From the NCBI GenBank assembly GCA_037954325.1, contig JBBMNZ010000026.1:5335501-5399500 (forward strand): 64,000 nt of DNA, read 5' to 3'. Shown here piece by piece: positions 11,738-24,062 of this stretch. The position numbers and the translations under genes were made by a program. The notes beneath the pieces were generated by a model. That model saw only the letters and a list, made by a program, of their open reading frames with translations, did no database searches and was not told where the DNA came from. This DNA is from Fistularia commersonii (Eukaryota > Chordata > Actinopteri > Syngnathiformes > Fistulariidae). Every line of letters starts with the position of its first letter. Position 1 is the first letter of the stretch.

Positions 11738-13230
11738 ATGCACACAGTCACAAGTCAAAAAGATGCTGTTTTGATAACCATGGTATTTATTGTGTCTAAT
11801 TCTAGTCATAATTAATATCAGATGTGAAGGTGGTGGACATCCTTGGGTATAAGACAAATAATCTTTTAACTGAAACCAGAAATTGTTTTTACTGTATGAT
11901 GTATTATAAATATTTCATTTACGATGGATCGGGTTTTGTCAAGCACGCAGTCAAGGTGTGGTCATTACACCCTTTTCCGTCTTCGCTCGTCTGAAATTAT
12001 CATTTTTCTCGCAGACTCAGCTGTCAAAATAGGGGGCATGAATACTCCGAGCGCCGCTTCCTCATAACTTGTCACCCTTTATGAACTCGCTTGCATATTC
12101 TTTTGTCTTTTTTCATTTTTACATATTCTGGAAACAGGGTATATGCATATGGGTTGGACCCGCCTTTCTGTGCATGCAGAGCATCGTATATACATTTGCA
12201 GGATGTTTAACTGAATACGTGATATGCAAAAGCAAAACGAAAGTAGAATACTAAGTGCTTTGTCTTCTTAAATTACAAAATTTGGACTTTTCTATCCGAG
12301 ATGTCATGGTTTAGCAGTGTAACAGTAATATAGGATTGTTTTATTGTCTCAGTATAATTTCACCCAAATAGTATGAACATTTATTTGAACATTAAGTTAG
12401 TTTCATGATGGCTCCATGCTTTTTGTGAGTTAATACATTCCTCACTCCGTACAATCACCCAGAGAGGCAAGTTCGAAAACGCATTCCTGTTTATTTTTGT
12501 AAAGAAGTATGATATAAAGAGGTAATTAGGACTTTTTTGTGCTTTTGCTCTGGAGGAAAACGGTCGGCCTCGGTTCACAGATGTTGTGAGGCTTTCTCGC
12601 TCGCTTTGAACATTCCTCGCAACGGGTCGCCGACCCTTGAAGAGGATCTTGCTCTGCTTCCTACACACACACATGTAGACTGACACGTCTGTCGAAAAGG
12701 ACACGGATACAAGGTCGGGAAATGGTTCTCGCCATAGAGAGCCAAAGGCCCTCAGTACACGTGGCAATATTGGTGTATAATATTAGAGGAAGTTTATTTT
12801 TAGACACTCGTGTAAGCAGCCCCTCAATAATTGTTGCTGATACACAAGAAAACATAATGTGAGTATGTTGAGATTTAAAACTAAATAAGCTGTTTTGATC
12901 TCTGAGATTCACTTGCATTTTTATGTTTTACAGTTTTACATCTTAAAATAAAAGGTTTAAGTGACCCCATTTATTTTCACGCAGTACAGACTGGATATGC
13001 ATCATAAATGTTTACGTTGGGAAAAAAAGCACATCGAAATAGGTAGTTTAAGGACACGATGCGATGATGTTTGTTTATTTCTATTTTAGCTTTAGTCTCT
13101 GAACTTTTTTTCCTGGTCCATTAGTTTGGAATCCAATTTTATTTTATTTTTTTTTCAAGTACTAAGCAAGTGACGGTTATGGAGCTCATTTAAAATCAAA
13201 CGCGAGCAGTTCGTCAACCGACGATCCGAC
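11016..13230. other. Non-coding DNA with one compound microsatellite
   Basis: No gene is seen. The compound TATC/TG array at 11.65-11.74 kb is listed separately. The sequence is otherwise AT-rich and unique, with T-rich runs near 13140. Confidence 0.55.
11646..11737. repeat. Compound (CTAT)n-(TG)n microsatellite
   Basis: Imperfect CTAT/ATCT tetranucleotide repeats run from about 11646 to 11680. About 27 TG units follow directly at 11683-11737. This is one of the longest TG arrays in the window and probably highly polymorphic. Confidence 0.95.
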
Positions 13231-13239
13231 GGAGTCGAC

Positions 13240-13660
13240 GAGCATCAAAACTCGACGTGAAACTTCAGACCCGATAAGGTTTTTGCTGTTCCCGAGACAC
13301 AAGAATAGAATTGAAGAAGCCTCTAGAACTCTGGGGTTCTGAAAAAGTACTCCTGAAAATACATTCCTCCATTTATTCTTCTGACAGAAATAGTGAACAG
13401 AGCTGTGCAACTTTGATCCTAACTCTCCCGGAGGCATTTAACCGGATTTAGATTAGGTGACTACAAAGGACGTAGCATATAATTATAATAATTCTTGTAT
13501 ATTTTTAAAGCACTCGGTGAGCTTCTGTGCCCCGTGGGCGAGTGCATTTCCATTCTGGAAGAGACAACGTCGATCAAGATACATATTTTTCAGAAAAACG
13601 ATTACTCGGGACAACCTTGTATTGATCTGTAGCGACCCCTCGCTTTGAGGAGCCCAGCTG
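13240..13660 (-). pseudogene. Decayed Tc1/mariner-like transposase fragment
   Basis: Read on the minus strand, the block has the order of landmarks of the 3' half of a Tc1/mariner-type transposase gene. First comes CTTCCAGAATGGAAATGCAC (about 13540-13560), the counterpart of the conserved asparagine-rich DNA-H region. Then comes a piece encoding SPNLNPVKCLRE (about 13425-13460), corresponding to the family's SPDLNPIE-LW motif that carries the third catalytic acidic residue. A piece ending with CCAGAGTTCTAGAGGCTTC follows (about 13310-13335), similar to the C-terminal region. Stops and frame changes break it, and the catalytic D/E positions are partly substituted (N for D, K for E), so it is inactive. 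The inverted repeats are not identifiable. The identification rests on remembered family consensus and is moderately sure. Confidence 0.6.
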
Positions 13661-13671
13661 TGGCGGGGAAA

Positions 13672-13707
13672 TGACCCTACGGAAGACCGTAGCCAATGTC
13701 AGGGTCA
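13672..13707. promoter_or_regulatory. Inverted AGGGTCA half-sites enclosing a small hairpin
   Basis: TGACCCT (13672-13678) and AGGGTCA (13701-13707) form a perfect 7-bp inverted repeat, with ACGG-AAGA-CCGT as an inner stem just after the left arm. AGGGTCA resembles a nuclear-receptor half-site, but the wide spacing argues against a classical dimer site. It may be part of the end of the neighbouring transposon remnant. Confidence 0.3.
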
Positions 13708-13709
13708 AA

Positions 13710-15774
13710 TATTACAGCCGGCACTTTTTTCTTGATGCTCACTATTCATGCGCCCAGCCATGAGGGATGACTCCTCTGACTGTAACCCTTTTTTTTTTTT
13801 TTTTTTTTAACAATCATTTTTGACTGGTGTAGGCAGTTTTCACAAAAGCGAACATCTATGTGTCCGTTCGTCTTTGTAATGAGAGGTTTATGCACTATGT
13901 AATTGATGGATAATCTTTGCTGACGCAGTCAGATCAGTGACCTTCACAGTCACCCGAGGAAGAGTTACTCCTGTCTTTGTCTGATATATCAAGGTAATAC
14001 TTGAGCGCCACTTCAGTCGTGTGTATTGTCAACCGAAAGTAACGGTCCTCTTTGTCGTTTACTTTTCCGAAAGATCAAATTCACATCAGACGCTGATCCG
14101 ATCGCAACATGGGCCGATTGTGCGGTCTTTGTGACAGAATCTCTTACCATCTGTATGCCAACAACAAAAACCTCTGGCAGTCTCTATCGTCTCAGTGCAG
14201 ATTTGGTTTAGCTCCAAGGGAATCTTCGGTTTGACAAATATGACACTTTGTTTTATGGCTGCTATTTCTTTTTTTGGCCAGCTTTGCGCACTGGGCTGTC
14301 AAAGGTGGCGATACGTGGCCGATACATCGGTCCCAAATTCAAATACCTTTAGGTGCGTTTTATCAATAAAACATCAATATGCCAACGTAGTACAATATAA
14401 ACGTTCTCTGTCAACCGTGTTTGATTTGAGAACAGAGAATGTGCCGTCTCTGAGACAAAGACATCAAATGACTATTTCTGAAGAAGCTGATGTCTCTATA
14501 GATTATATCTTCCTCCAATGTCTAATCTTATTAACTTTTTAAACAGCTAGATATTCATTTGCAGAGTTAAAAGTATAGTCGTACTCAAATTTTACTTTGT
14601 TGCCATTTCAAACAGGCAATATACTAAAAACAGAAGAAATCAAATTATTATGTGACTCTTTTTAAGCCGTCCAGAAACCTGGGAGTGACATGTGGCATTT
14701 CTACTGTTGGGTTTTATTTTGTTCTGTCTTGATTTGTTTGTTTTCAATGAGATTAGTGACATTGGGGTCAAAGTTGACTGTCTGCTCTTCAAATACCTAT
14801 AATTTCAGTTCACGTGCAGCCGGATGTATGTTTATCTATGTAATACAGGTCACATATAAGTGTCTGGACATCTGAAGAAGACAACTGAGAGCTTGTTATG
14901 GGAAAAGTGTAACTTTATGAATGTATGTAAATTCACCCTATGTTTACTGAACCATTTAAATCTGGGTACATGAACAGAATTCATGTAAGACCGAAGGTTA
15001 ACGGGATTTGGAGACCGGATTTGTATGTTTATGATAAATACAATTTGCAACATCTTTGGCTCATAAAAACACCCGGCAACAGAGTCTCACAGCAGGCGGT
15101 TCATTCAGCAGCCTGTAATTAGGCCGCCTTGACTTTGTTCTGTTATTATTTACGAATGCATGTTGGTTTTAGTGGGGCATGAAACGACTGCATTTTATGG
15201 GATTATTTGATGTATTCGATGCTTTACTGTGAAGTAACAACAAACAAAAAAAATTCTATGTCACGTACATTTCATAACAGGAACATGTGCATATCACACA
15301 TCCAAGAATAAAATTCTATATTATGTAATCCCATCGAGCACTGGTGTATCTCTAATTAACCAAAACAGCACCTGTTTCCTGACCGTTCAACGGTTGAATT
15401 TTTAACGGTTGTTTTGCTCTCTTCAGCTCCATGTCATGTTTTGAGAGAAGGTTGCTCATCAGCCACAGGTACCCTCCTCCCTCTCTTCCTCCTCCGGCAA
15501 TCACATGATGTGACTGAGTAAGTGGCACCTGACCTACATACAGGAACAAGGATCAGCGGTTGACATTGGACAGGTGAAGTGGATTGAAGACAAATTGGAA
15601 GCAATGTATTTTTTCAAGCATGCGTATTTTGGTCAACAATCTCAAATGAATATTATTTTTCTGCTTGACTGGTTATTTGGTGTATCGGCAGGTAGTAGCA
15701 TGTGTATCAGCATGGTATCAATATTTCTCTTTGCTGCCAGCGTTCAGCACCACGGACAGCAACAGCTGCCTACC
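13710..15774. other. Non-coding unique DNA, no gene seen
   Basis: A T-run of about 20 lies at 13789-13808. CTGAAGAAGACAACTGAGAGC near 14872 faintly resembles the Penelope-like end seen at 3.2 and 54 kb but is too weak to call. The remaining sequence is AT-rich, and none of its short frames shows a domain. Confidence 0.5.
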
Positions 15775-15782
15775 ATCTAATA
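15775..15782. repeat. Left 8-bp target-site duplication
   Basis: ATCTAATA directly precedes the hAT-like MITE. The matching right copy (ATCTAGTA) differs at one base. An 8-bp duplication is the hallmark of hAT insertion. Confidence 0.85.
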
Positions 15783-16252
15783 CAGAGGCGTCAAACTCCG
15801 GCCCGCGGGCCAAATTTGGCCCGCACTGTAATTATATTTGGTCCGCAAAGCTATACCAAATGACTATTAGAGCCAACCCGCTGGTTTAGTCTTCAGTGCA
15901 TGTATCTGTAATTCTGCAAATCCCAGAATTTTCTGCTGGTGTTTTGGCACGAAAATCACAACAGTACCCATAAACGCCCTCTCCTCTGGGTATAGTAGTC
16001 ATAGACCTTAAGCTAATAACGGCACCCTGTTACCTAGGCAGAAAACAGGATTTTGCATGTGTGCAATATTAAGTTATATATCGAATAGTATTAAGCTATC
16101 CTTGTTCCATTTTTAGTTTTTAAGTAAAACTTGTTTGGGTCCATATTGTTATATCTGGAGGATTTTTTTTTTCAATAAATATCAATGTTGGCCCGCGACT
16201 TTGTCCCAGTTTTGAATTTTGGCCCACTGTGTATTTGAGTTTGACACCCCTG
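15783..16252. mobile_element. hAT-type MITE, complete ends, 470 bp
   Basis: The element starts with CAGAGGCGTCAAACTC and ends with GAGTTTGACACCCCTG, terminal inverted repeats matching at 14 of 16 bases. It is flanked by 8-bp duplications. Just inside the ends are the palindromic GGCCCGCGGGCCAAATTTGGCCCGC at the left and TTGGCCCGCGACTTTG at the right, typical of a vertebrate hAT group whose termini read CAGGGGTGTCAAACTC. It has no transposase frame, so it would have been moved by an autonomous relative's transposase. Both ends and the duplication are directly visible. Placement within a named hAT subfamily is not possible from here. Confidence 0.88.
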
Positions 16253-16260
16253 ATCTAGTA
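16253..16260. repeat. Right 8-bp target-site duplication
   Basis: ATCTAGTA directly follows the MITE and pairs with ATCTAATA on the left side, one mismatch in eight. Confidence 0.85.
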
Positions 16261-19200
16261 GAAAGGCAAAATGCATGCAATTGTACAATGTGGCTTCTTT
16301 AAGGAGGGTAGGAAGCAAACAAAGTGCAGGATAACACAAGCCATCAGCTGCAAAAATCAGCCAATCAATCCTGTCAATTATGAGGCAGCAACCTAATTCT
16401 TTTTTGATTTGTTTTGTTGTTATGCCTGTCATGACGGCATTGTCCGGCTGTCGAGAACACTTCTCGCTCACAAGTTCCCTTGCTCTCCTCTCTTGCCACT
16501 CTTCCCGTTTCGCATATGTTTAATAATTGAAGATGTCTTTCATCATGGTGGACTGGGATCGATTTGCAGGTCACAGACAGGACAGTGGAGACGGGGAGGG
16601 GGGTGCCGGGGCCAAAATTAGAGAAACGGGACAGACCTCGGGTTAAGCACGTTACCGAACACGAGTTATCAAACGAAACATGGCTTCAGCTGCTCTGTCT
16701 CAGCTGTGACAGCACAGACACAAAGGCCTTGAAAGTAAAAGTAAAAGTCTGTCTGCAGTTTGCTGCGGCTGCAGCTGTGTCGTACGGCCGCTGTGTCTTG
16801 AGCTGGTGAGATATTAAGTGCAGTATGCAGCTTGTGTTTTCCAGACGTCAGATAATGATTCTTATACTTTCTATTTTGCTTTTATTTTCAGGTAAAACTG
16901 CACTTTTCATATCAGAGTGTCAGTGAAACAAAAAATTGAAGATTTATCCAGATTTTTGTCCGCCGTAAATCTGTTGCCTGGTCTCATTTTCATAATCCTT
17001 GCATTTCATCTGTTTACATTGTAAACATTTTGAGTCATTTTTTTAACCCTTTTGTACAACAATATGCAGTCTTCACCATTTTTCAAATACTCAGCCACCC
17101 AGTTTAGGATAGGGCCTGTGTCCAAGTAGCTGTCTGCGGTACTCAGCCAAAAATCAAGTGGTCCTTGGCTTTTTTTTTTTCAACTTTATCTCAGGCTGAA
17201 GTTACCAAAGTAGGTTTTGTTCAGCAGTAGAATCTCTCACACTGTCCAATAGTATTACACTTTGTGGCTTGGCCTTCTCTTCCACCCCGTATACATTTTG
17301 GGACTCCAAAAATGTGAAACCGTTTTTCAACTGAAGTTGTCGCACAAGATTTCTGTCTCCAGGTGACACGAAAACATCCGTGGCAACGTGAGCATTCTCG
17401 AGCTCGTTGCCGGTCTTGTCCGAGAATGTGACATCAGTGGCCAAAGGTCTATGTTTCAGCCGCCTGACAGTTTTCTCGGTCTTTCTTGGTATTTTTGCTA
17501 CGTGCCGACAGCATCTCTATCACCTGGCTAATGGTTGACTCCCCTTTTTCACAATCACTCCTGAGAAGATTTATATGCGTTCGGGTCATAAGACAATGAG
17601 GAAAAAGCAACTTAAAAACATGATAAAATGATACAAAAGCTTCCACGGTTGTCCCCGAGTCATGTCTTTTAGCATCTATGGAGAGCTTGAATCGACAAAG
17701 CACGCAGAGGGCAGAGGTGGCGTCTGCGGTGCACGTTTTTATTCATGGATCACATTGGATATTTGGATCCCCGGGGTCACTCGAGAAATGCAGTCATATT
17801 TGGGCCTCTGAGACATTGTATCTGCATTTCTATTTCCAGTGCACATACCAAATACAGCCAGCTCTTAAAGCCATCACTGCCATACTGACAGGGGTTTGGC
17901 AGTTTTTCAGTAGCTCAGGGGATTATTGTCTCTATGAAAACCGAGCTTATTCCCCAGCATGTATTCTCAAAAGCTATCAGAATCTGCTTATTTAGAACAC
18001 CAAATATGACTTCTGACTGTATGACAACTTTTGCTCAGAATCTCCGAGGCCTCTGTTTGTAATGGCAATAGATTTGTTTTTAGGGCTTTCTTGATTCTGA
18101 GAAAATGATTAGTTGGTTTCAAGAGCAAAGGTTTGGCAAAGTTAACACGGTCGATGACCAACGCACATGCAGATAAAAGCGGCACGTTTAACCTCGCGCA
18201 CATTTCGGTGAGTTATTTTCTCACCTTATTCCACCTCGCACCAAATAAGACTTTCAGTTTTGTCCTCAGAAAGGAGACACCCAAACATTACCCAAAGACA
18301 GATGGTAAATGAGTGTACTGCTGCAGGATCATTTGTCTCAGCAGCAATGTGTGCATTTTATATGCATAGTTATGGAAAAACACACTGAACTCTTTGAATG
18401 CATCCCAAAGCAAGAAGTTGTACGGGGGGAATAGTAACTCTTGCAAGAAACAAAACAAACGCTTTAAGAAAAGATCTCCAAGATCGGTTGTCAAGTTTCT
18501 CCCATACATTTTTGTCAGATTGACAAAGATTCTTAAGGACCACCCCTCATTTTGAAAAACTGACGGTATAGTTTGGAATAAGTCCAACTTTATTGGGAAA
18601 GATCAACCGTCCCGCTAACATTCAGGGATTTGGAGAATCAGGGAAACTGATCTTCTGAGGTGCAAGAGCACAGACGATGGAGCCCGTGGCATCACGAAGA
18701 CACTCACGCTGGCGTTGCCGGGCCGGCGAGGGTGCAGAGAGGCGTAACAAACAGGCTGAAAAAAAGACTTTTTTTTTTAAGACGGCTGACGGCAACGGTC
18801 AGGTTAAGGCTTTGTTTTTAACTTTCTCTGAGTTTCGTCCGAGGCAAAGCCCCATTGAAATTCCACCAGGATGTTATTTTGTTTGTGAGTTTGACTCCGG
18901 AAAAAAAGCAATTTCAGTAACCCTTTCTTCATGTTATTCAGAGGGATGCAGAAATATGGATATCAAAACTAGACAGTAGGTCATCGATAGAGAATTTTAG
19001 AAGTAGTTATTTTTTGAATGAGCTAGACCAAAGTAGCAAACATGGCTTGTATAGTGTGTGTATGTGTGTGTGTGTGTGTGGGGTATAGGTGATTAATTAT
19101 GATAAATAGCATGATCACAGTTTGATCTGCTTCCATTGTGCAACAAAGGTAACAATTTGTATTTGTGACTTTTACAAATGGAATGAGTGGGATTCATTGG

Positions 19201-22200
19201 TTTCTTTATGACTTGAAGCCAGAATAATTGCGAAATTGGTATGAATTGGTTTGGGTTTTTTGATATTTGATATTTATTTGTTTGTATTCACTACAAACAA
19301 GAGCTTATAGAGAGTTCAGTGAGGTTTCTTTCTCCAGACTCTTTCTCTCACTCTCTCTTTTGCTCTCTCATACTCACACTGAGATAAAGGAAAATATCTC
19401 AGGACATAAACAGCCTACTTTCTGAAGGTGAAGACATGCAAATTCAGCCCCTTAATTTTACAAAATGGAAATTGGTTAAGATAATGTTTTTATGTGTGCT
19501 TTTCAGAGTGGTTCAGAAACAGAGGAAAAAATCTGCACACATGATCATTTATACCGCCTGACAAAAAGCAGAGAGTGGTTACGAAGGTGTCTTAAAGTAC
19601 AAAATAGCACTAAACACAACAGGCCGTGTCTAGATGAGCTACACCAAGACGTTACAGTCCATTCAAGGAATAAATAAAATAGGGGAATGTTCTAGTTCAT
19701 GGGATTTTTGTCTTTAAACCAAGCATGAAGGAATGATATAGCCCAAGGCATCATGACTTGCAGCACAATATGAAGTGCATAAATAAGTGCACCCCATTAT
19801 CTTGTCGTCAGCTTGATATACATTTTCCCAGTCCGGGCAGGCATGACAGAGGTTACACACTGTCTGGGAGCACGACTGTCAGATCTTACTAACACACTTC
19901 TAAGTGTGTGTACATGAGTTGTAACTTGTCCCAATGAAGTTGTATCACAAGGTATACGGGGCCAATTTCGGTAATGAGCTGCAGTGAAGCCGGATGACCG
20001 TAAAAAGCGCAGGTTTTCAGAATTTGGGCTCTCGGCATGTCAGAGTCTGAGTTAAGTCTGAGTTCTCAATGAAATCGATTTTAAAGACCCGGCTGAGAAT
20101 TTGATCCGAACAGTATGTCTCACATCTGCGTGAGCAAAGATTTGATGAAAAAACAGACAGTGCTTAGTTGATAGTAACACACACTAATATAGAAACTAAT
20201 TAATCTTTCGCCTGTCATACACATGTCTTTTGTGCTGTCAACCACTTATTCTTTTCGATAACTTACCACGGACACAGATACTCTTTAATTAAGAGTATCT
20301 TAAAAAAGACCTAGTCTGTATTTTTTATTCTATCTTTTTCATTTTCATACACCACATTTGTCCCGTTTTTGGTTTGTCAGTAGTGAGCGTATTAGAAATA
20401 TTGTTGTTTTCTATTGAATTTCCCTTTACTCAGTGTTGAGCGGAGCATTATGTTCTGACTGGTGCTATTAGTAAATACAAATATCTGTTTGTAGGTTGGC
20501 CATGGACTCTTTGTCAAAGTGTGTGTGGGATATTTTGGTTGTGAACAGCTGTGTGACCTTGAGGACTAACAGCTAGACTACAAGTAACCTCCTCACAAAG
20601 GCTATCACCAGCCTGTCATTACTTCCACAGGAAAACCTTTGTGTTGCACACGAGAACCAAACCACACATTGTAGTTCTACTCACTCTTGCCCAATTTTTC
20701 AAAATGCCCCTTTTTTGGAGGTTTGTTTGCAGTTGTTTTCACATATATAAGATTTATCTTTAAAAAATCAAAGTGTATTGATCGTTGCTCTAATTTGTAC
20801 TTCATATTTTTGAGGTATCAAACTCAGCGGAGAGGTAAAAGTAATAAGAGTTCAAACGCTGGAAATAATACAACTTTATGAGAATGACTTGAGCCAAAGG
20901 CGCCATCCCAGGAGCAGAAGGTTCCTCAGCTATTACTCTGCTTAGGATAGTTTCCTTTCTTCACAGTGCATCCGCACAGGCATCCAGAAAGGTGTCCTGT
21001 TGTGAATTTCCGAGTAGATCCCGCTAAAAATATCAAGTAGCGCCTTAGGAAGTTCAAATGGTAGAAAAGCGACAGAAAAGCCAAACTTTATCCATATTTG
21101 ACCCCATCCAAAAGGGACTGAATGTCCACGACAGGATCAACACCTAATGCTGGCTTTAGCTCGAAAAATTCAGAGTAATACCCGGTAGCCAAATGGATAA
21201 CTGACTGGCAGGACCTCTGAAAATGTATTCATTTTTATTCTAGAATTAAATTTTGCAGTTTCAGTGGCTGAGAATTCAACCAAAACTGCAGGGAAGAAAT
21301 CATGATAAAAGAGGTGTGACATATTGCCCAAGCAAGGAATGGATGACGTCTGAAGATGGAAAGTTCAGTGGATTAAGGAGAGCAGAGGTACCTTCATCTT
21401 TATCTTCCACGTTTAGAGTAAGGCTCCTCCACTTGCTAAAAAATGTGGAACGATTCAAAGCGACAAAAGAACGGCAACTTTACAGAGTCCGAGAGAATCC
21501 GACGACGAGCGCGCACATCGAGCGGGTATAACATCTCACTCTGTCACGTCTGCACTCATGAGAGGATGAGAGAGGATCCACATTGCAACCTGTGCGGTCA
21601 AAATTAGAAAAGTAGGACATATGCTGTCTGCGATTAAACATAGCTCATTTGTCAAAACATTTTGCCGGTAGCCCATCAACGGGGGAGCATGTTGGAAAAG
21701 GGTCAACACACAGCAGGGTTACACAATCAGCGCCTTATTAAAACACATTATTATAGAAGTGACCCATCACTATGAATACGATTCATTTTCTATGAATTTC
21801 AAGGGTGACGTGCCTTTTTCTAGCCTCAGTAGAAAAACATATATTACGTTCCCCTGAACTCATTGCACTTTTAAGACCAGAAATCGCAGGAATGACTTTA
21901 TTTCAGTGTGATATACTGGGTTTGGATCAGCAGTTCGCCGGTTCCCGGGGGGGAGTGGCTTGATCTACTGCAGCGCTTTGCTACGTGCCCACTATTGTTA
22001 TTTCTTTTTTTGAATTTCAAGGCTATTATTGTACCATGTCAGCTCTCGCCGTATAACTGTGAGCGCTACTTATATCATTAGTATGAGATCATTTGTGCCC
22101 GTACCCCCACCCGCTATCATAAATTTGTGTTATCGTCCAGTTTAAATGAAGAATGCTGCCGGGCGTTTTACAACAGTTCATTTTTCCAGGTGAGGATTAA

Positions 22201-23604
22201 CACAGAGTCACGTGGTTTGACACAACAACATGCTGGGGTAAAACTCTTCCTGAGAGTTTAACAGAAGAGGTGTGAAGACTGTTAGAAATAGATGTGCCAA
22301 CATGTTGGATATTGTCTTCTTCAAGTACACCTAAAACAGTTTTTTTTTTTTTTTTTTCTGTAAGTCACAGGCTCACATGAGAGCAATTTACACTCTTTCC
22401 AGTCATACATATACATCTATAGCAACACTGGAGGAAGAGTGGGAGTAATAAGCAAGGAAACGCATAATTTTGCACAGCACAACAAAGCAAGCGTGCATTA
22501 AAAAGGACACAATCTCACAATGTAAGAACACGACGTCGGAAACATTAATAACATCATCGTTTCTAACTTCACTGTGCCAGATGACAGTTCACGGAAGGAT
22601 TTTCTTTACGGACAAATTGAGAATCGCGGATCACAATACTGTCAAATGAAATTCACTTCAATTATGTGAATTGATCACTGGCCCAATATAAAGTCATTTA
22701 GCGGGATTACACTTTAACTTCAATTAAGAGCTAAGTCCCAATGAAACAGGGAGGCGAAGTGGTCGGGTGTGGTGTCATTCTTAATGACTAAAGGCCCGTC
22801 CCTTTGCACTTATGCTGTCACTCCGGCGCCAATAATTCTCCAATGAACCTCGGAGAGTAAAAGAAGACTACAAAAGTACGTGAGAAGAAGAGAGAGAGAG
22901 AGATAAAGAGATGATATTTGTTATTCCAGAACAAAGTGATACTGATACCATGTAAGATCAATGATATCATTGTATTTGACATTTTTCCTCGTTCCAAAAA
23001 AAGATGAATGATTGAAGTGAATGAGAGCTAAAGTTATAAATGATTCCTTCATTTCAGTGTTACCCCGGTCACTTTCTTTTTGTGTTTTCACTATCTCAGT
23101 CGGCAGCTCGGTAAAAATGGAAATCAGAAAATGCATATCTTGGTCTCCTACGTCTGTATCCTGCACGGCGCTGCGCTATTTAATCCCTTTCTTCTCTGCA
23201 AGTTTATCACCCGTCCCTCTTCGCTTGCTTTTCACAACTCATTTCCTCTTCTCATCCACTCTCTCTTTCATTCATCCACCTTCTTTTTCTTTCTCGCTCC
23301 CTAAATCCAGACATATAAGTGTCACTGTGTGGTCTTTGGCAAAACTACTGCTTTCCTGCAGTGCGTTAAGAGAGCAAACAAGAAAACTGAATGGGTTTTC
23401 AAGACAGATGAAGAAGATTGACCTCCAACCAAACTAACGTTTGACAAAAAGCTAACAAAGATGGAGCTCATTAGTGCTCATTGATTATCAGATAATTACA
23501 GAGATTGATGTTGACAGAAATTGCAGTTGAGTAGATTTAAAGTTCTCAATGAGCCCCTGCATCGTACATTTTAAATAAGTATTTCAACCTGCGCAAAAAC
23601 CTAA
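16261..23604. other. Long non-coding stretch, mostly unique
   Basis: About 7.3 kb without any supported gene. Simple features seen are G-rich runs at 16590-16615, a TG array at 19057-19081, a T-run at 22340-22358 and a GA run near 22892-22906. The patch at 21250-21535 has a 92-codon plus-strand frame and somewhat more CG dinucleotides, but no recognisable motif. No transposon family is recognised. Confidence 0.5.
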
Positions 23605-24062
23605 TCCTCCTCCATTTAACCGCTCTTCTCTCACATCAACCGACTTCATGTCTTCTTTCGCTCCGTCCATAAACCTCCTCTCAGGTCTTCCTCCAGACCT
23701 CCCGCCTGGCACTTCCAACCTCAGCATCCTTCCACCCAGTTCTTCACCATCCCTCCTCTGTGCAGGTCCGAACCATCTCCGTCTGACTTTATATCCAGAT
23801 CATCTAACACGCTGTTGGACTCTCTCCTTGATCTTTTCCTCACTCCAAGAGAAGCCGTCTTCATCTTTGCCACCTCCCCAGCTCTGCCTCATGTCTTTTC
23901 CTCTCCGAAGCAGACGGCACGTCTGGCCTCACCACCCTGTTCTACGGCTTACATTTCATTCCCGTACATTCCAACCGGCTTGAGTGTGTTTTTTTTTTTT
24001 TTTTTTTTCTCCACCTCTTTTCCACACTCTCCATTGCTCCGGACTGTTGACCCTGAGCACTT
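23605..24062 (-). mobile_element. Non-LTR retrotransposon 3' fragment, copy A
   Basis: Read on the minus strand, this is the C-terminal and 3' part of the non-LTR element found again at 31.3, 43.3, 45 and 55.7 kb. Shared words include CTTCATGTCTTCTTTC and CCGTCCATAAACCTCCTCTC at its 3' side, and CACACTCTCC followed by CTCCGGACTGTTGACCC at its 5' side. The conserved peptide that follows the reverse transcriptase (LGHVQRR then ELPGRRPRGRPKRRF in the better copies) is only traceable in pieces because of frame changes. A run of 19 T at 23989-24007 interrupts the copy where the others have no such run. Confidence 0.75.

Noticed and set aside
23021..23437. 138-codon plus-strand frame rich in Ser and Phe
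   Set aside because: Composition follows from a pyrimidine-rich stretch (TTCTCTCT), so it is not evidence for a protein.
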